Origin: Cellulomonas wangleii
Lineage (GTDB): Bacteria > Actinomycetota > Actinomycetes > Actinomycetales > Cellulomonadaceae
Assembly: GCF_018388445.1 (NCBI RefSeq)
Contig: NZ_CP074405.1
Location: 3,410,001-3,474,000 of the forward strand
Direction of reading: 5' to 3'
DNA: 64,000 nt
Below the pieces are notes generated by a model, which was given only the letters and a program-made list of their open reading frames with translations, was not told the origin of the DNA and made no database searches. This document shows positions 43,131 through 51,116 of the stretch, piece by piece; the first letter of the stretch is position 1, and each line of letters starts with the position of its first letter. The position numbers and the translations under genes were made by a program.

Positions 43131-43625
43131 TCACCAGGGGCGCAGGTCCGGCTGCTCGCCCGGGTACGCCTCGAACACCGCGCGCTCCTCGGCGGTGAAC
43201 GCCCGCGGGGTGTGCGTCGCCCGGTCCAGCTGCACCATCCGGGAGCGGGCGCGCAGCGCGACGGCCGCGTCGGGGCCCTCCCCGTCGAGGATCTCGTACG
43301 CGAAGTCCACCGACGACCGGCCCAGCCGCGGCACCCACACCTCGACCACGACCGGCTCCTGCCGGAAGCGGATCGGCGCCAGGTAGTCGATCTCGTGCTT
43401 CACGACCACGAGCAGCGACGCGGTCATGGCACCGACCTCGTCGACGCCCATGCGCGGGAAGAGGGTGAACCGCGCGTCGTCGAGGTACCGCAGGAACGCG
43501 GCGTTGTTGACGTGCCCGAACAGGTCGACGTCGGACCACCTGACCTGCATGACCACGCACCCGCGCCCGGCCTGCGTCCCGCGGCGGCTCGCGACGAGCG
43601 GCGCCGGCGTGCTGCTGTCGTCCAT
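43131..43625 (-). CDS. Acyl-CoA thioesterase (4HBT hot-dog fold)
   Basis: 164 residues of the 4-hydroxybenzoyl-CoA thioesterase type. The active-site motif VRWSDVDLFGHVNNAAFLRY is present, with the catalytic Asp in DxDxFGHVNN, followed by VVKHEIDYLAP and VPRLGRSSVDFAYEI strands. Proteins of this set (FcbC/YbgC-like) hydrolyse short- or medium-chain acyl-CoAs; substrate cannot be told. Translation starts at an ATG placed six bases after TAGCGT, the leaderless arrangement. It is convergent with the racemase and divergent from the sirtuin region. Confidence 0.92.
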   Translation of the reverse strand: MDDSSTPAPLVASRRGTQAGRGCVVMQVRWSDVDLFGHVNNAAFLRYLDDARFTLFPRMGVDEVGAMTASLLVVVKHEIDYLAPIRFRQEPVVVEVWVPRLGRSSVDFAYEILDGEGPDAAVALRARSRMVQLDRATHTPRAFTAEERAVFEAYPGEQPDLRPW

Positions 43626-43631
43626 GCCCCC

Positions 43632-43637
43632 ACGCTA
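43632..43637 (-). promoter_or_regulatory. Leaderless -10 element, thioesterase gene
   Basis: TAGCGT on the minus strand, then six bases, then the ATG at 43625. There is no Shine-Dalgarno between, so the mRNA probably starts at the ATG. Confidence 0.5.
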
Positions 43638-43708
43638 CGGCGCCGACCCTGCCACCGCGGGCAGCGGCACGTTGTGCTCGGGCGGTCGACTCGATCACAG
43701 TGGACCCA

Positions 43709-43785
43709 TGGCCACCGCGCGGGACGACACGTCGGGGAACGACACGTCGGACGTCGAGCGCGTCCTCGCGGCGCGGGGGGCGTGA
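43709..43785 (+). CDS. Possible 25-aa leader peptide upstream of sirtuin
   Basis: An ATG at 43709 sits six bases after CACAGT, which has the A and T of a leaderless -10. It opens a 25-codon frame (Asp, Ser and Thr rich, ending in V-L-A-A-R-G-A). Its TGA overlaps the sirtuin GTG at 43782 as GTGA. The arrangement looks like translational coupling rather than a free-standing protein. It may be chance in GC-rich DNA; comparison with relatives is needed to trust it. Confidence 0.3.
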
Positions 43786-44534
43786 GGGCTGCCGTGCCGC
43801 ACCACGCCGACGCCCCGACCGTCACCGTCCTCACCGGAGCCGGCATCTCGACCGCCTCGGGCATCCCCGACTTCCGCGGCCCGCAGGGGGTGTGGACGCG
43901 CGACCCGCACGCGGCCGACCTGCTCGAGCTGGACCTGTACGTGCGCGACCCGGCCGTGCGGGAGCGCGGCTGGCGCATGTGGGCCGAGCACCCCGCCTGG
44001 CACGCGCACCCCACGGCGGCGCACCGCGCACTCGTCGAGCTGGAGCGGGCGGGCGCCCTGCTGGCCACGCTCACCCAGAACTTCGACGGCCTGCACCAGG
44101 CGGCGGGTGCGGACCCGGAGCGCGTCGTCGAGCTGCACGGCAGCCTGGCGACCACGTCGTGCCTGCGCTGCGGGACGACGTGGCCCACGCGCGAGGTGCT
44201 CGCGCGGCTGCCCGCCGAGCCGGACCCCGCGTGCACGGTGTGCGGCGGGGTGCTCAAGCCGGACGTCGTGTACTTCGGTGAGCGGCTGCCCGAGGACGCC
44301 CTGGAACGGGCCGTGGCCGCCGCGACGGACGCGGTCACGTTCGTCGCGATCGGCACCACCCTGACGGTCCAGCCGGTGGCGAGCCTGGCCGCGGTGGCCG
44401 TCGACGCGGGCGCGCGGCTCGTCGTCGTCAACGCCGAGCCGACGCCGTACGACCACCTGGCCGACGAGGTCGTCCGCGACCCCATCGACGAGGCCGTGCC
44501 CGCCCTGGTCGCCGACCTGCTCGCGACGCGCTGA
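43782..44534 (+). CDS. NAD-dependent protein deacylase (sirtuin, Sir2 family)
   Basis: 250 residues. Rossmann signature GAGIS at 19-23, then SGIPDFRG, TQNFDGLH at 98-105 and the catalytic histidine in ELHGS (H119). A zinc knuckle is formed by C127/C130 and C151/C154. A 'GTTLTVQP' strand and 'VVVNAEPTP' complete the NAD pocket. It removes acyl groups from lysines using NAD and is free-standing, without a defence-type partner domain. GTG at 43782 overlaps the stop of the short upstream frame; GTG at 43794 is possible. The next locus is the RHS remnant, about 100 bases on. Confidence 0.92.
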   Translation: MRAAVPHHADAPTVTVLTGAGISTASGIPDFRGPQGVWTRDPHAADLLELDLYVRDPAVRERGWRMWAEHPAWHAHPTAAHRALVELERAGALLATLTQNFDGLHQAAGADPERVVELHGSLATTSCLRCGTTWPTREVLARLPAEPDPACTVCGGVLKPDVVYFGERLPEDALERAVAAATDAVTFVAIGTTLTVQPVASLAAVAVDAGARLVVVNAEPTPYDHLADEVVRDPIDEAVPALVADLLATR

Positions 44535-44635
44535 CACCTCGGTCCCGCGAGACCGGGCGCCCGGGGACACGGGCCCCGGCGCACGAGACCGGGTGGTCAC
44601 CGACGAGGCTGCCGACCCTCGGGCTCCGCTCGACC

Positions 44636-45853
44636 GTGCGCCGTCGACCCGGGTCCGGCGACGTCTCAGCCCTGTTCGTGCACGACTGGCTGGGCGGCAC
44701 CTCGGCGCTGGTGTCCCCGGCCGGTGCCGTGCAGAGCCTCGCGGACTTCGACCCGTACGGGCTGCCGCGCACGTCGCCCACGCAGGACGGCCTGACCGTC
44801 ACCCCGGACCCGATGGCCGCGGAGAACCCGGTGCTGTACGCCGGTGGCTACGCCGACCCGTCCCTCGGTGGGCGGTACGCGCTGCGTGCCCGCGACTACG
44901 ACCCGACCACGGGCGTGTTCTCCACGGTCGACCCTGCGCCGGCCGGCCTCGGGATGCCTCTGGGGTCGACGTACGCGTACGCGGCCGGTTCCCCGACGAT
45001 GTACACGGACCCTGCGGGTGAGTGGCCGAGCCTGTCGTCGGTCTGGAAGTCGGCGTCGAGCGGTGTCGCCAGCGCCTACCGGGCGACCGCGACGTTCGTG
45101 GACAAGTACCAGGCCGAGATCGTCGGCGTCGGTGTGGGGATCGCTGCCGGGGCGGCGTGCGGCCTGACGACGCTCGGCGCCGGGAGTGTCGCGTGCATCG
45201 CGATCGGTGCCGCGGCGTCCTCGGCCGCCACGAACCTGTGGCGTACCAAGGTCCAGAAGAAGGAGGAGTTCACCTGGGGCGGGCTCGCCAAGGACCTGAC
45301 GATCGGCACCGCCAGCTCGCTCGTCGGCTACGGGCTCGGTCGGTACGTCGCGAAGATCCCGGCCGTGCAGACCCTCGTGGGTCGGCTCGCCAACTCCACC
45401 GTCGGGCAGGCGGTGAACCGGGTCTCCACCGCGGTGAGCACCGCGGTCAACCGTGTCGCCGCGAACGTCCGGACCGCCACCGTCCAAGCCGCCGGCAGGG
45501 CACGCGCCAGCACCACGGCCGCGTTGCAGGCACGTGGCTGGAAGGCGATGGAGCCGAATGCGACGGTGAGGGATCTGGTGGGGATGCGTCGACCTGATGT
45601 CGGCGGCACCGCAGAGAGCACGATCAAGCAGCTGAGCGCGGCGACACGCTCGAACAGTGCGCTCCTCAGATCGGTGTTCAGGCCGAAGGACGGCGAGCAC
45701 ATCGCCCTCCGCGAAGGAACGACCAACGTCATCGACCAGGGCAACCACCGCGTGGAAGAGCTGCTGAGGAGGGCCGCCTCGTCCACCAGCCTCAGGCCCG
45801 ACCGCATCACGTACGACACACCGATCTACATTCGAGGCTTTCCTGGTTCATGA
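44636..45853 (+). CDS. 5'-truncated RHS protein with C-terminal toxin-like tip
   Basis: 405 codons. Residues about 12-130 are the end of an RHS repeat core, with FDPYGLPR and the core-closing motif RYALRARDYDPTTGVFSTVDP split by the usual spacing. The upstream RHS barrel and any secretion signal are missing, and codons before the GTG do not look RHS-like. Residues 131-300 are a Gly/Ala-rich hydrophobic pre-toxin stretch. Residues about 328-403 are the variable tip, with an I-D-Q-G-N-H-R motif at 366-372 reminiscent of ParB/sulfiredoxin-like folds, and a final DTPIYIRGF. The same tip recurs as a separate gene at 46788. The stop overlaps a possible ATG at 45850. From about 45560 on, the bases are visibly less GC-rich. 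Confidence 0.8.
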   Translation: MRRRPGSGDVSALFVHDWLGGTSALVSPAGAVQSLADFDPYGLPRTSPTQDGLTVTPDPMAAENPVLYAGGYADPSLGGRYALRARDYDPTTGVFSTVDPAPAGLGMPLGSTYAYAAGSPTMYTDPAGEWPSLSSVWKSASSGVASAYRATATFVDKYQAEIVGVGVGIAAGAACGLTTLGAGSVACIAIGAAASSAATNLWRTKVQKKEEFTWGGLAKDLTIGTASSLVGYGLGRYVAKIPAVQTLVGRLANSTVGQAVNRVSTAVSTAVNRVAANVRTATVQAAGRARASTTAALQARGWKAMEPNATVRDLVGMRRPDVGGTAESTIKQLSAATRSNSALLRSVFRPKDGEHIALREGTTNVIDQGNHRVEELLRRAASSTSLRPDRITYDTPIYIRGFPGS

Positions 45854-45897
45854 ATCCGCTCGCGGGCACGCGCTCGACTCGAGGAGGAGGGATGTCG

Positions 45898-46791
45898 ATG
45901 CAGGGAACGCCGATCGCGCAGCTGCCGTCGATGATCACCCGCATAGCAGTGGATCCCGCTGGTCGGTCGATCGCGTGCGCGACGGCGGCGGGGACGGTCC
46001 ACCTGTTCGACACGACGAGCCTCACCGAGGTGTGGTCGGCTCGCCACGGGGGGCGATGGCGGGGGGTGCCGCTGCACTCCATCTCCATCTCCGGGCGCGG
46101 GGACGTGGTGTGCACCGGGGGCGAGGACGGGACTGCGGTTCTCTGGTCCGTACCGGATGGTCGGAGGGCCGCCCGACTCACGTACGAGCACCGAGTTCCG
46201 GTCCTGTCGAGTTCCATCAGTCGGGACGGTCGCCAGCTGGCCCTGGGATACCGGACAGGGGTGATCGTCCTGCGGGACATGGTCGATCACCGCGAGACGG
46301 GGCGGCTGCACCACGACGTCTGGGCGAACCAGGTCGAGCACGACTCCACAGGCGCCCGGATCGCCTCGGCCGGCTACGACAAGACGGTCCGCGTCTGGCA
46401 CGTCAGCGATCACTCCCCGGCGTGGCGCGTATCGACTCCTGGCCTCGCGGGCTCGCTGAGCATCGCACCTGAGGACGACCGGCTCGTCGTCAACGGATTC
46501 GGCTCGCGCGCGGCCGTGCTGTCGATGGAGGACGGCACGGAGCTCGGAGCGCTCCAGCACGATGCTGACGTCCTCTTCGTCAGGTTCAGCGCCGACGGTC
46601 GACGGATCGTCACGGAGTCCGAGACCGGTGTGGTGACGATGTGGAACGGCGAGTCCCTCGACAAGATGGCAGAGCTCACCTTCGACCGGACAGTGGCCGA
46701 TCCCCACGCCCTCCCCGCGGGGGCCGCCGTCGCGTTCGGCTACGGTGACGAGCTGCGCCTGTTCACCCTGAGCTCGGAGGAGTCGACGTGA
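45898..46791 (+). CDS. WD40-repeat beta-propeller, candidate immunity protein 1
   Basis: 297 residues, made almost entirely of WD40-type blades. Recurrent [DS]-x-x-G-R, a G-H/Y-D-K-T-V-R-V-W segment and closing W-x-V strands repeat at about 40-residue steps, giving perhaps six or seven blades. No signal peptide, so cytosolic. The ATG at 45898 was chosen because GAGGAGGAGG ends seven bases before it and the start lines up with the paralogue at 47069; ATGs at 45850 and 45892 are alternatives. It directly follows the toxin-like tip, where immunity genes sit in polymorphic toxin loci. The stop overlaps the next GTG. Base composition is lower in GC than neighbours. Immunity function is inferred from position only. 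Confidence 0.85.
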   Translation: MQGTPIAQLPSMITRIAVDPAGRSIACATAAGTVHLFDTTSLTEVWSARHGGRWRGVPLHSISISGRGDVVCTGGEDGTAVLWSVPDGRRAARLTYEHRVPVLSSSISRDGRQLALGYRTGVIVLRDMVDHRETGRLHHDVWANQVEHDSTGARIASAGYDKTVRVWHVSDHSPAWRVSTPGLAGSLSIAPEDDRLVVNGFGSRAAVLSMEDGTELGALQHDADVLFVRFSADGRRIVTESETGVVTMWNGESLDKMAELTFDRTVADPHALPAGAAVAFGYGDELRLFTLSSEEST

Positions 46792-47030
46792 GCACGCACC
46801 CGTCACGGACCGAGCGGGTCCGCTCGACGCGGAACCTGCTCGACTCGGTGCTCAAGCCCAGGAGCGGCGCGTTCATCGCCGTGCGTCCCGGGACCACCGA
46901 CGTGCTCGACGACGGTCAGCGCCGGGCGACGGAGCTGATGGCGCTGGCCGAGCGCGCGGACCTCGGGGACTACCGGGGAGTCACGTGGGACACCCCGATC
47001 CACATCAAGGGCTTCCGACGGTCGTCGTGA
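46788..47030 (+). CDS. Free-standing toxin-tip-like protein, 80 aa
   Basis: 80 residues, GTG start overlapping the WD40 stop (GTGA). Residues 17-76 align without gaps to residues 343-402 of the RHS protein, with 27 of 60 identical by my hand alignment. Shared features are the L-L-x-S-V-x-x-P start, R-x-G-T-T-x-V, the D-x-G-x-x-R core and the DTPI-I-GF end. The N-H of the RHS tip is replaced by Q-R here. It lacks any RHS or secretion module, so it looks like a displaced (orphan) C-terminal cassette. Whether it is still active is unknown; alternatively it could act as a small partner of the propeller that follows. Confidence 0.75.
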   Translation: MSTHPSRTERVRSTRNLLDSVLKPRSGAFIAVRPGTTDVLDDGQRRATELMALAERADLGDYRGVTWDTPIHIKGFRRSS

Positions 47031-47068
47031 GCCTCGCCGCCCGTCGCCCCTCGAGGAGCTGACCACCC

Positions 47069-47950
47069 ATGCCGTCCCCCCACGGGTTGCGCCTGCCCGC
47101 ATCGATCACGAGCCTCGCCGTCCACCCGGACGGTCGGTCGATCGCGTGCGCGACGGCGGACGGCTCGGTCCACCTGGTCGACGCCGACCTGTCGGTGCTC
47201 TGGTCGGCACGGCACGGCACGCGGTGGTCGCGGGCCACCCGGCTCGCGTCCGTCGCGTTCTCCCCGCGGGGTGACCTGGTGGCCACCGGGGCGCACGACG
47301 GCAGCACGATGACGTGGCGGGTCGCGGACGGTCGACCGTCCCGGCGGATCACCTTCCCCCACACCGACTCCGTGGTGTCGTCCGCGTTCAGCCCCGACGG
47401 CCGCACGCTGGCGATCGCCCACCAGTCGGGGTACGTCGTCGCGTGGGACGTCGAGCAGGACCGCGAGGTGGGCCGCATGGACCACGGCTTCTGGGCGACC
47501 GGGGTCGAGTACGACGCGGCCGGCTCCTTCATCGCCACCGTCGGGTACGACAGGTCCGTCCGGGTGTGGCGCGCGGACGACCTCACCGAGGTCTGGCGGG
47601 TGCCGACGCCGCAGATGGCGGGTGCGGTGAGCATCGCGCCCGCAGGGGACCGACTGGTCGCGGGCGGGTTCGGCGACCGCGCCGTCGTGCTGTCGAGCGA
47701 CGACGGGGCCGAGCTCGGCGCCCTGCAGCACCGGGACAAGCTGCTGTTCGCGCGATTCACCCCGGACGGCCGAGGGATCGTCACGGAGTGCCTCGGCCAC
47801 GTCCTGACGCTGTGGGACGCCGTCTCGCACGAGAAGCTGCGGGAGCTCCAGCTCGACGGGCTCGCCGTCGACCCGTGCGTGCTCCCCTCCGGCGACGCCG
47901 TCGCCGCCGGCTTCGGCCCCGAGCTGCGCGTCCTGCGCCTCGTCGGCTGA
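47069..47950 (+). CDS. WD40-repeat beta-propeller, candidate immunity protein 2
   Basis: 293 residues, clearly paralogous along its whole length to the propeller at 45898. The shared phrases include DGRSIACATA, LWSARHG, S-x-x-G-D-x-V-x-T-G, G-Y-D-[KR]-[ST]-V-R-V-W and D-G-x-E-L-G-A-L-Q-H. WD40 blades repeat at about 40-residue steps. ATG with GAGGAG about ten bases upstream, 38 bases after the 80-aa tip gene, so it holds the immunity position for the second tip. Unlike copy 1, its base composition is like the surrounding genome. The last gene of the cassette; convergent with the hydrolase gene. Confidence 0.85.
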   Translation: MPSPHGLRLPASITSLAVHPDGRSIACATADGSVHLVDADLSVLWSARHGTRWSRATRLASVAFSPRGDLVATGAHDGSTMTWRVADGRPSRRITFPHTDSVVSSAFSPDGRTLAIAHQSGYVVAWDVEQDREVGRMDHGFWATGVEYDAAGSFIATVGYDRSVRVWRADDLTEVWRVPTPQMAGAVSIAPAGDRLVAGGFGDRAVVLSSDDGAELGALQHRDKLLFARFTPDGRGIVTECLGHVLTLWDAVSHEKLRELQLDGLAVDPCVLPSGDAVAAGFGPELRVLRLVG

Positions 47951-48031
47951 CCGCCGCCCGCGCGTCCCGTCCGCCGACCGGTCGTCGACCCCCGGGGAAG
48001 ACGCTCCCGGACCCCCGGGTGGGCGTGGCCG

Positions 48032-48595
48032 TCAGGTGAGCCAGTCGCGGACCGCCGCGACGACCGGCGGGTCGGCCGGTCCGTGGGCGCCGGGGACGAC
48101 GACGAGCGTCGTGGGCCCTGCCAGGGTCGCGAGGTGCGTCGCGAGCTCGTCGGGCGTGCCGAACGGGTCCGTCGCGCCGCTGACCGCCAGGACGGGCACG
48201 GCGATGCGCGGCAGGTGCTCGACCCGCAGCCGGTCGGGCCGACCGGGCGGGTGCAGCGGGTAGGACAGCAGCAGCAGGCCGCCGACGGCGAGACCGTCCG
48301 CGACGGCCATCGAGCTCATCCGCCCGCCGAACGACCGTCCGCCGACGACCAGCCGCTCGGTCCCCACGCCCAGGTCGGCGGCGAACGCGGCGGCCTCCTC
48401 GCGCACCCGGGCGGGTGCGGCCGTCGCACCGCGCGGCAGGTCGACACGCCGGACCGGCAGCCCGACGGCCGTCAGCGCGGTGTCGAGCACGACGAGGGTC
48501 CGGTTGTCCCGCGTCGCGCCCGCCCCGGGTGCCAGCAGCACCCCCGCGACGTCGCCCGGCCCGGACCCCGCCCGCAGCACCCGCACCTCCGCCAT
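48032..48595 (-). CDS. Alpha/beta hydrolase (KANL3/Tex30-like family)
   Basis: 187 residues, short for the fold. 'GVLLAPGAGATRDNRTLVVLDTAL' opens it. The nucleophile elbow is GGRSFGGRM (Ser near 90). An acid in SGATDPFG and a histidine in PGAHGPAD complete a catalytic triad. These features match the bacterial relatives of the KANL3/Tex30 hydrolases; substrate unknown. The ATG lies six bases after GAGGAT, a leaderless-type -10, on the minus strand. It is divergent from the MoxR operon and convergent with the WD40 cassette. Confidence 0.88.
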   Translation of the reverse strand: MAEVRVLRAGSGPGDVAGVLLAPGAGATRDNRTLVVLDTALTAVGLPVRRVDLPRGATAAPARVREEAAAFAADLGVGTERLVVGGRSFGGRMSSMAVADGLAVGGLLLLSYPLHPPGRPDRLRVEHLPRIAVPVLAVSGATDPFGTPDELATHLATLAGPTTLVVVPGAHGPADPPVVAAVRDWLT

Positions 48596-48654
48596 GCCCC
48601 CATCCTCCGCCGACATCACCCGCCCCGGACACCAGGTAAGGGCATTCCCCCAGG

Positions 48655-48660
48655 TAGCCT
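48655..48660 (+). promoter_or_regulatory. Leaderless -10 element, MoxR operon
   Basis: TAGCCT followed by seven bases and the GTG at 48668; no ribosome-binding site in between. A TAAGGG-type stretch lies upstream. Start of transcription would coincide with the start codon. Confidence 0.5.
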
Positions 48661-48667
48661 GCCCGCC

Positions 48668-49660
48668 GTGAACCGCGACACCGTCTCCTCGTCCGACCGG
48701 AGCCGCGCCGGTGCGCTGTGCGAGCGCATCGAGGGCGTGTTCGACCAGCGCGTGGTCGGGCAGAAGCAGCTGCGCACGTCCCTGGTGGTGGCGCTGATGT
48801 GCGGCGGCCACGTGCTGCTGGAGTCGGTGCCAGGGCTGGCCAAGACGACGGCCGCGCAGACCCTCGCGTACGCGGTGTCGGGCTCGTTCCACCGCATCCA
48901 GTGCACCCCGGACCTCATGCCCTCCGACATCGTCGGCACGCAGGTCTTCAACTACGGGACGTCGCAGTTCACGACGCAGCTCGGGCCCGTGCACGCCAAC
49001 GTGGTGCTGCTCGACGAGATCAACCGCTCGTCGGCCAAGACGCAGTCCGCGATGCTCGAGGCGATGCAGGAGCGGCAGACGACGATCGCCGGCGAGATCC
49101 ACCCGGTGCCGTCGCCGTTCATGGTCCTCGCCACGCAGAACCCCATCGAGGAGGAGGGCACGCACGTGCTGCCCGAGGCCCAGATGGACCGGTTCCTGCT
49201 CAAGGAGGTCCTCGACTACCCGCAGGCCGAGGAGGAGGTCGAGATCCTCGACCGCATCTCCGACGGCCGCATGACCCGGGCGCTGCGCACCGAGCGGCTG
49301 GGGCTCGAGGAGGTCGCCTGGCTGCAGCGCACCGTCGACCAGGTGTACGTGGACCGGTCGATCCGGCGGTACGTGGTGGACCTGGTGGCCACCACGCGCG
49401 GACGCGGGCCGGTGCAGGTGCCCGGCCTGGACCGGCTGGTGCGGATGGGTGCGAGCCCGCGCGGGTCCATCTCCCTCATGCGCGTGGCGCAGGCGGTCGC
49501 GCTGCGCGCCGGCCGCGCCCACGTGATCCCGGAGGACGTGCACGCGCTGCGCAACGCCGTGCTGCGCCACCGCATCGTGCGCACGTTCGACGCCATCGCG
49601 GACGACGTGTCGACCGAGTCGATCATCACGTCCGTGTTCGACGCGGTCCCGGCTCCCTGA
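48668..49660 (+). CDS. MoxR-family AAA+ ATPase
   Basis: 330 residues. Walker A is the variant LESVPGLAKTT near 52-62, Walker B VVLLDEINRS near 114-123, sensor 1 VLATQNPIEEEGTH near 153, and the MoxR-specific 'PEAQMDRFLLK' follows. MoxR ATPases act as chaperones that help VWA proteins load metal or assemble complexes. Start chosen at GTG 48668, seven bases after a TAGCCT element. It leads an operon with DUF58, a membrane protein, two VWA proteins and a TPR protein, the standard MoxR-Bat-type set. The DUF58 GTG comes three bases after its stop. Confidence 0.94.
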   Translation: MNRDTVSSSDRSRAGALCERIEGVFDQRVVGQKQLRTSLVVALMCGGHVLLESVPGLAKTTAAQTLAYAVSGSFHRIQCTPDLMPSDIVGTQVFNYGTSQFTTQLGPVHANVVLLDEINRSSAKTQSAMLEAMQERQTTIAGEIHPVPSPFMVLATQNPIEEEGTHVLPEAQMDRFLLKEVLDYPQAEEEVEILDRISDGRMTRALRTERLGLEEVAWLQRTVDQVYVDRSIRRYVVDLVATTRGRGPVQVPGLDRLVRMGASPRGSISLMRVAQAVALRAGRAHVIPEDVHALRNAVLRHRIVRTFDAIADDVSTESIITSVFDAVPAP

Positions 49661-49663
49661 CCC

Positions 49664-50629
49664 GTGCCCGCCCGGTCCCGTCTCGCGCTGGTGCGCGCGC
49701 GCCTGCAGCTGCCCACGCTGCGGCGCGCCACCGGCCTGCTCGACGGACGGCACCGCGCGGTGTGGAAGGGCCACGGCGACGAGGTCGACGACCTGCACGT
49801 CTACACGCCGGGCGACGACGTGGGCGACATCGACTGGCGGGCGTCGGCACGGTCCGCGCAGCCGGTCGTCAAGCGGTACGAGGCGACGTCGAACGTGGCG
49901 CTCGTGCTGGTCGTCGACACCGGGCGCCACATGGGCGCGACGTCGGCGGGCGGTGAGCCCAAGCACGAGGTCGCGCAGCTGGTGGCCGACGTGGTCGCGC
50001 ACCTCGCGCACCAGCGCGGCGACCGCGTCTCGCTGCTGGCCGGTGACGCGGGGCGCGTCGTCGAGGTCCCGGCCGGGGCGGGCACCACGCACCTCGAGGT
50101 GCTGCTGCGCCGCCTGCAGCGCACGTTCGACCCCGACGCCCCCGAGGGCGACCTCGCGCGACTGCTGGACCGGGTGCTGCGCCGCACGGCCCGACGCTCG
50201 CTGGTGGTCGTCGTGACCGACGAGGCGCGGCCCGGGGCGGACGACGAGCGCGCGCTGGCGCGGCTGCGCACGCGGCACGAGGTGATGGTGGTGCAGGTCG
50301 TCGACGCGGACCTGTTCGCGGGCGCGCTGGGGTCCGCCCCCGGCAGCCTCGCCGGGGTGTCGTCGTCCGCCGCCCGCGGCCGGCCCGTCGTGCTGCCGCC
50401 GACCGGGCGCCCGGTCCGCGACGTCGTCAGCGGCTGGTCCCTGCCGGCGTACCTGCGCGGGCGCCGCAGCGTGCGCGAGGCGGTCGCCGCCGCGCGCACC
50501 GCGCGCCACGCGGAGGTGGTGGAGCGCATGCGCCGCCTGGGCGTGCGGTCCGTGACGGTCGAGTCCACGCACGACGTGCTCGACGAGATGGTCGCCCTGC
50601 TGGGGAGGTCACGCCGTGCCGGGCGCTGA
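49664..50629 (+). CDS. DUF58 / VWA-like protein of the MoxR operon
   Basis: 321 residues. The DUF58 hallmark GDDVGDIDWRASAR occurs near 50-63, preceded by a Y-T-P strand. A VWA-like fold follows with a degenerate MIDAS (VVDTGRHMG near 88) and VVVVTDEARPG. DUF58 proteins always travel with MoxR ATPases and are thought to bind them. The last 70 residues form Arg-rich helices. GTG start three bases after the MoxR stop; its 3' end overlaps the next gene by 14 bases. Confidence 0.93.
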   Translation: MPARSRLALVRARLQLPTLRRATGLLDGRHRAVWKGHGDEVDDLHVYTPGDDVGDIDWRASARSAQPVVKRYEATSNVALVLVVDTGRHMGATSAGGEPKHEVAQLVADVVAHLAHQRGDRVSLLAGDAGRVVEVPAGAGTTHLEVLLRRLQRTFDPDAPEGDLARLLDRVLRRTARRSLVVVVTDEARPGADDERALARLRTRHEVMVVQVVDADLFAGALGSAPGSLAGVSSSAARGRPVVLPPTGRPVRDVVSGWSLPAYLRGRRSVREAVAAARTARHAEVVERMRRLGVRSVTVESTHDVLDEMVALLGRSRRAGR

Positions 50630-51116
50630 GCTGGTCGACCCGGTGCCGTACGCCGGGTGGTGGCCGTGGGTGGCGGTGGCGATCGTGCTCGCGGTGGTCG
50701 GGTGGTACGTGTGGGTGTGGCGCTCGACGCGCGGCCCTGCCGCGGCGTCCCCGCCGCCGGTCGTGCCGGCCGTGCCGGGCGCGCCGCCGGCGGCGAACGC
50801 CCGCCGCGACCCGTACGCCGCGCTGCGCGGCACCACGCTGGCCCGGCTGGACGAGGTCGAGCGCCGGTACGCCGCCGGTGACGTCGACGTCCGGGGCGCG
50901 AACCTCGAGATCCGGTGGGTGCTGCGCGAGTTCGCGACGGCCCGCACCGGCGTCGACACGTCGGCGATGACGGCCGCGGCCGCCCGGGCGGACCGCCGCA
51001 CCCGACCCCTGGCGACGCTCCTGGAGAACTCGTCCCTGCCGACGTTCGGGGCGTCGTCGCGCACCCGCGTCGCCCGGACGCTGGAGCAGGCCCGCAGGCG
51101 GGTGCGGACGTGGTGA
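50616..51116 (+). CDS. Single-TM protein of the MoxR operon (DUF4381-like)
   Basis: 166 residues. A short extracytoplasmic head (VDPVPYAGWWPW), one membrane helix at about 17-36, a Pro/Ala linker and a helical cytosolic domain (about 63-166). The size, topology and slot between DUF58 and the first VWA gene match DUF4381-type proteins of MoxR-Bat operons; residue-level match not verified. The GTG at 50616 lies inside the end of the DUF58 gene (14-base overlap), with GGGGAGG about eight bases upstream. The stop overlaps the next GTG. Confidence 0.82.
   Translation: MPGAELVDPVPYAGWWPWVAVAIVLAVVGWYVWVWRSTRGPAAASPPPVVPAVPGAPPAANARRDPYAALRGTTLARLDEVERRYAAGDVDVRGANLEIRWVLREFATARTGVDTSAMTAAAARADRRTRPLATLLENSSLPTFGASSRTRVARTLEQARRRVRTW

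Noticed and set aside
38350..44534. Search for tRNA, rRNA, integrase or transposase signs of a mobile island
   Set aside because: No tRNA cloverleaf, attachment repeats or transposase motifs were seen here or elsewhere in the window.
44636..45853. RHS remnant considered as an eCIS cargo toxin
   Set aside because: It is more than 20 kb from the eCIS operon, on another transcript, and has RHS rather than DUF4157-type features.
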